Shown here: piece after piece, positions 6,025 to 6,722 of the stretch | Layout of the letters: each line of letters begins with the position of its first letter | Numbering within the stretch: the stretch's first letter is position 1 | Assembly: GCA_947303905.1 (NCBI GenBank) | Contig: CAMYZR010000076.1 | Location: 1-6,722 of the forward strand | From: an uncultured Atopobiaceae bacterium | GTDB taxonomy: Bacteria > Actinomycetota > Coriobacteriia > Coriobacteriales > Atopobiaceae | Length of the DNA stretch: 6,722 nucleotides | Direction: 5' to 3' | Notes under the pieces: model-generated | Seen by the model: only the letters and a program-made list of their open reading frames with translations | What the model was told of the DNA's origin: nothing | Database searches by the model: none | Translations under genes and position numbers: made by a program

Positions 6025-6036
6025 GCCCGCAGGGCC
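6024..6036. terminator. Short GC stem between the convergent MATE and GNAT genes, weak terminator candidate
   Basis: GGCCC (6024-6028) and GGGCC (6032-6036) form a 5-bp stem with a 3-nt loop, starting at the last base of the MATE stop codon. Neither side is followed by a T tract, so intrinsic termination is doubtful. The 26 bp between the two stop codons contain no better candidate. Confidence 0.2.
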
Positions 6037-6050
6037 AGGGGGCAGCAGAA

Positions 6051-6602
6051 TCAGAAGCGCATGCCAAAGACGAGACCGTCCTCCTCGTACTCCGGGAGGC
6101 GGCTGAAGCCCATGTGCTCGTAGAAGCCCGCGGCACGCTCGTTGTTTGCCGCCACGCCAAAGGCGATGCCGGGCACACCCGCCTCGCGGAGATGCTCGAG
6201 AAGCGCCTCGATAAGCGCGCGACCGCTGCCGCCGCCCGTGTAGGCCTCCTCGATGTCGATGTGCAGGTGCGCGGGATACTCCCCTGCCGTGGCCGCAAAG
6301 GCCTCGTACTCGCCCGCGACGCGCGCGGCATACTCGGGACCGAGGGCCTCGATCTGCTTGCGGTATGGCTCAAAGGCCTGCTTCCACGTCTCGAAGTCCT
6401 CCGCGCAGAGCGTGTACCCATGCGCCTTTCCGTCATCGCCCAGCAGCATGAAGCAGGTGCCATGCTCGAGGTAGGGCTCGCAGTACATGAGCAGGGTGAA
6501 GCGCCCGTGCGTCTCGTCGGTACGCGCCCGCTCGCTCGCCGTCGCAAGGCACACGGCGCGCATCTCATCAGCATGGTCGGGGGTATAGGGTGCAACGCGC
6601 AT
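6051..6602 (-). CDS. GNAT-family N-acetyltransferase
   Basis: This 183-residue cytoplasmic enzyme should transfer an acetyl group from acetyl-CoA to an amine; the acceptor is unknown. The acetyl-CoA-binding motif A is seen at AYTGGGSGRALIEALLEHL (120-138), the pyrophosphate loop being GGGSGRA. Motif B is AANNERAAGFYEHMGF at 151-166, typical of the family. The middle segment PAHLHIDIEEAYTGGGSG and the preceding GYTLCAEDFETWKQAF resemble the acetyltransferase-like domain annotated in bacterial homologues of the O-GlcNAcase C-terminal region, but that subfamily link is from memory and weaker. I start the gene at 6602, not at the upstream in-frame codon at 6656, because AAGGGA lies 7 nt before 6602 and the protein then begins with the family's usual MRVAPYTPDHADEMRAV. 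It is convergent with the MATE gene. A 38-bp nested hairpin lies just upstream of the ribosome binding site. Confidence 0.88.
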   Translation of the reverse strand: MRVAPYTPDHADEMRAVCLATASERARTDETHGRFTLLMYCEPYLEHGTCFMLLGDDGKAHGYTLCAEDFETWKQAFEPYRKQIEALGPEYAARVAGEYEAFAATAGEYPAHLHIDIEEAYTGGGSGRALIEALLEHLREAGVPGIAFGVAANNERAAGFYEHMGFSRLPEYEEDGLVFGMRF

Positions 6603-6620
6603 GTCAACGTCCCTTCTCTG

Positions 6621-6658
6621 GTGTGGCACGCAAACTCCCGCGGAGCACGTAGCCACAC
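6621..6658. promoter_or_regulatory. 38-bp nested hairpin upstream of the GNAT gene
   Basis: GTGTGGC (6621-6627) and GCCACAC (6652-6658) are perfect 7-bp inverted arms. Inside them ACG (6628-6630) pairs with CGT (6648-6650) past one bulged A, and CTCC (6635-6638) pairs with GGAG (6642-6645) around a CGC loop. There is no T tract on either side. On the minus strand it sits between the possible end of an upstream gene and the acetyltransferase ribosome binding site, so it may be an operator or an intercistronic mRNA stem. Confidence 0.4.
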
Positions 6659-6662
6659 GGTA

Positions 6663-6722
6663 TCAGTACGGAGCGCCACCCTCCGCATCGGTGACACTGA
6701 ACTGCTCGCCATCCGCCGGGTG
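6663..6722 (-). CDS. Possible C-terminal end of an unidentified minus-strand protein, partial
   Basis: From the right edge an open frame reads HPADGEQFSVTDAEGGAPY and stops at a TGA (6665-6663). Codon use is like that of the neighbours (GTC, ACC, GCG, GAG, TAC), and the acidic tail looks like a plausible protein end. Nineteen residues are too few to name a family. If real, its stop lies 60 nt before the acetyltransferase start on the same strand, so the two could share a transcript. It could also be noncoding sequence that happens to be open. Confidence 0.33.
   Translation of the reverse strand, partial: HPADGEQFSVTDAEGGAPY

Noticed and set aside
6603..6656. A longer acetyltransferase starting at 6656.
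   Set aside because: The extra 18 residues do not resemble the family, overlap the hairpin at 6621-6658, and have no ribosome binding site, whereas the start at 6602 has a good one.

Overview
The window looks like chromosomal DNA of a GC-rich Gram-positive bacterium, most likely an actinobacterium of the class Coriobacteriia (Olsenella/Atopobium-like). This placement is an inference from high-GC codon use, purine-rich ribosome binding sites and the protein families present; no rRNA or marker gene is available to prove it. All genes look like ordinary housekeeping or transport genes. I see no tRNA, rRNA, CRISPR array, transposase or phage gene.

Layout, left to right. (1) Positions 1-579, minus strand: the N-terminal two thirds of an S-adenosylmethionine hydrolase (DUF62 family), cut by the window edge. 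It has no stop codon inside the window. (2) A 199-bp divergent intergenic region. (3) 779-1696, plus: a membrane protein of the CmpB-type 'putative ABC transporter permease' family with an unusually long charged coiled-coil tail. (4) 1567-2124, minus: a TetR-family regulator gene broken by one in-frame TAA at codon 46. Its 3' end overlaps the permease gene antisense by 130 bp. (5) A 151-bp divergent control region with a good promoter for the next gene and a small dyad over its -35 box. (6) 2276-3526 and 3538-4395, plus: peptidase T followed 11 nt later by a ten-helix DMT/EamA-type permease, a likely two-gene operon. (7) 4396-4659: a noncoding stretch holding a 71-bp inverted-repeat element with palindromic tips, then a structured leader that ends in an intrinsic-terminator-like hairpin just before the ribosome binding site of the next gene. 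(8) 4660-6024, plus: a complete MATE-family efflux transporter. (9) 6051-6602, minus: a GNAT acetyltransferase convergent with the MATE gene. It is preceded by a 38-bp nested hairpin and by what may be the last 19 codons of another minus-strand gene.

Functional links are modest. Peptidase T releases amino acids from tripeptides in the cytoplasm, and the adjacent DMT permease could move amino acids or related small metabolites. The TetR gene lies divergent from pepT and convergent with the CmpB-type gene, so it may once have controlled pepT; in this genome it is probably inactive. The MATE gene appears to be a separate unit whose leader suggests control by transcription attenuation. The most interesting points are that leader, the 71-bp palindromic element, and the single-codon inactivation of an otherwise intact regulator.
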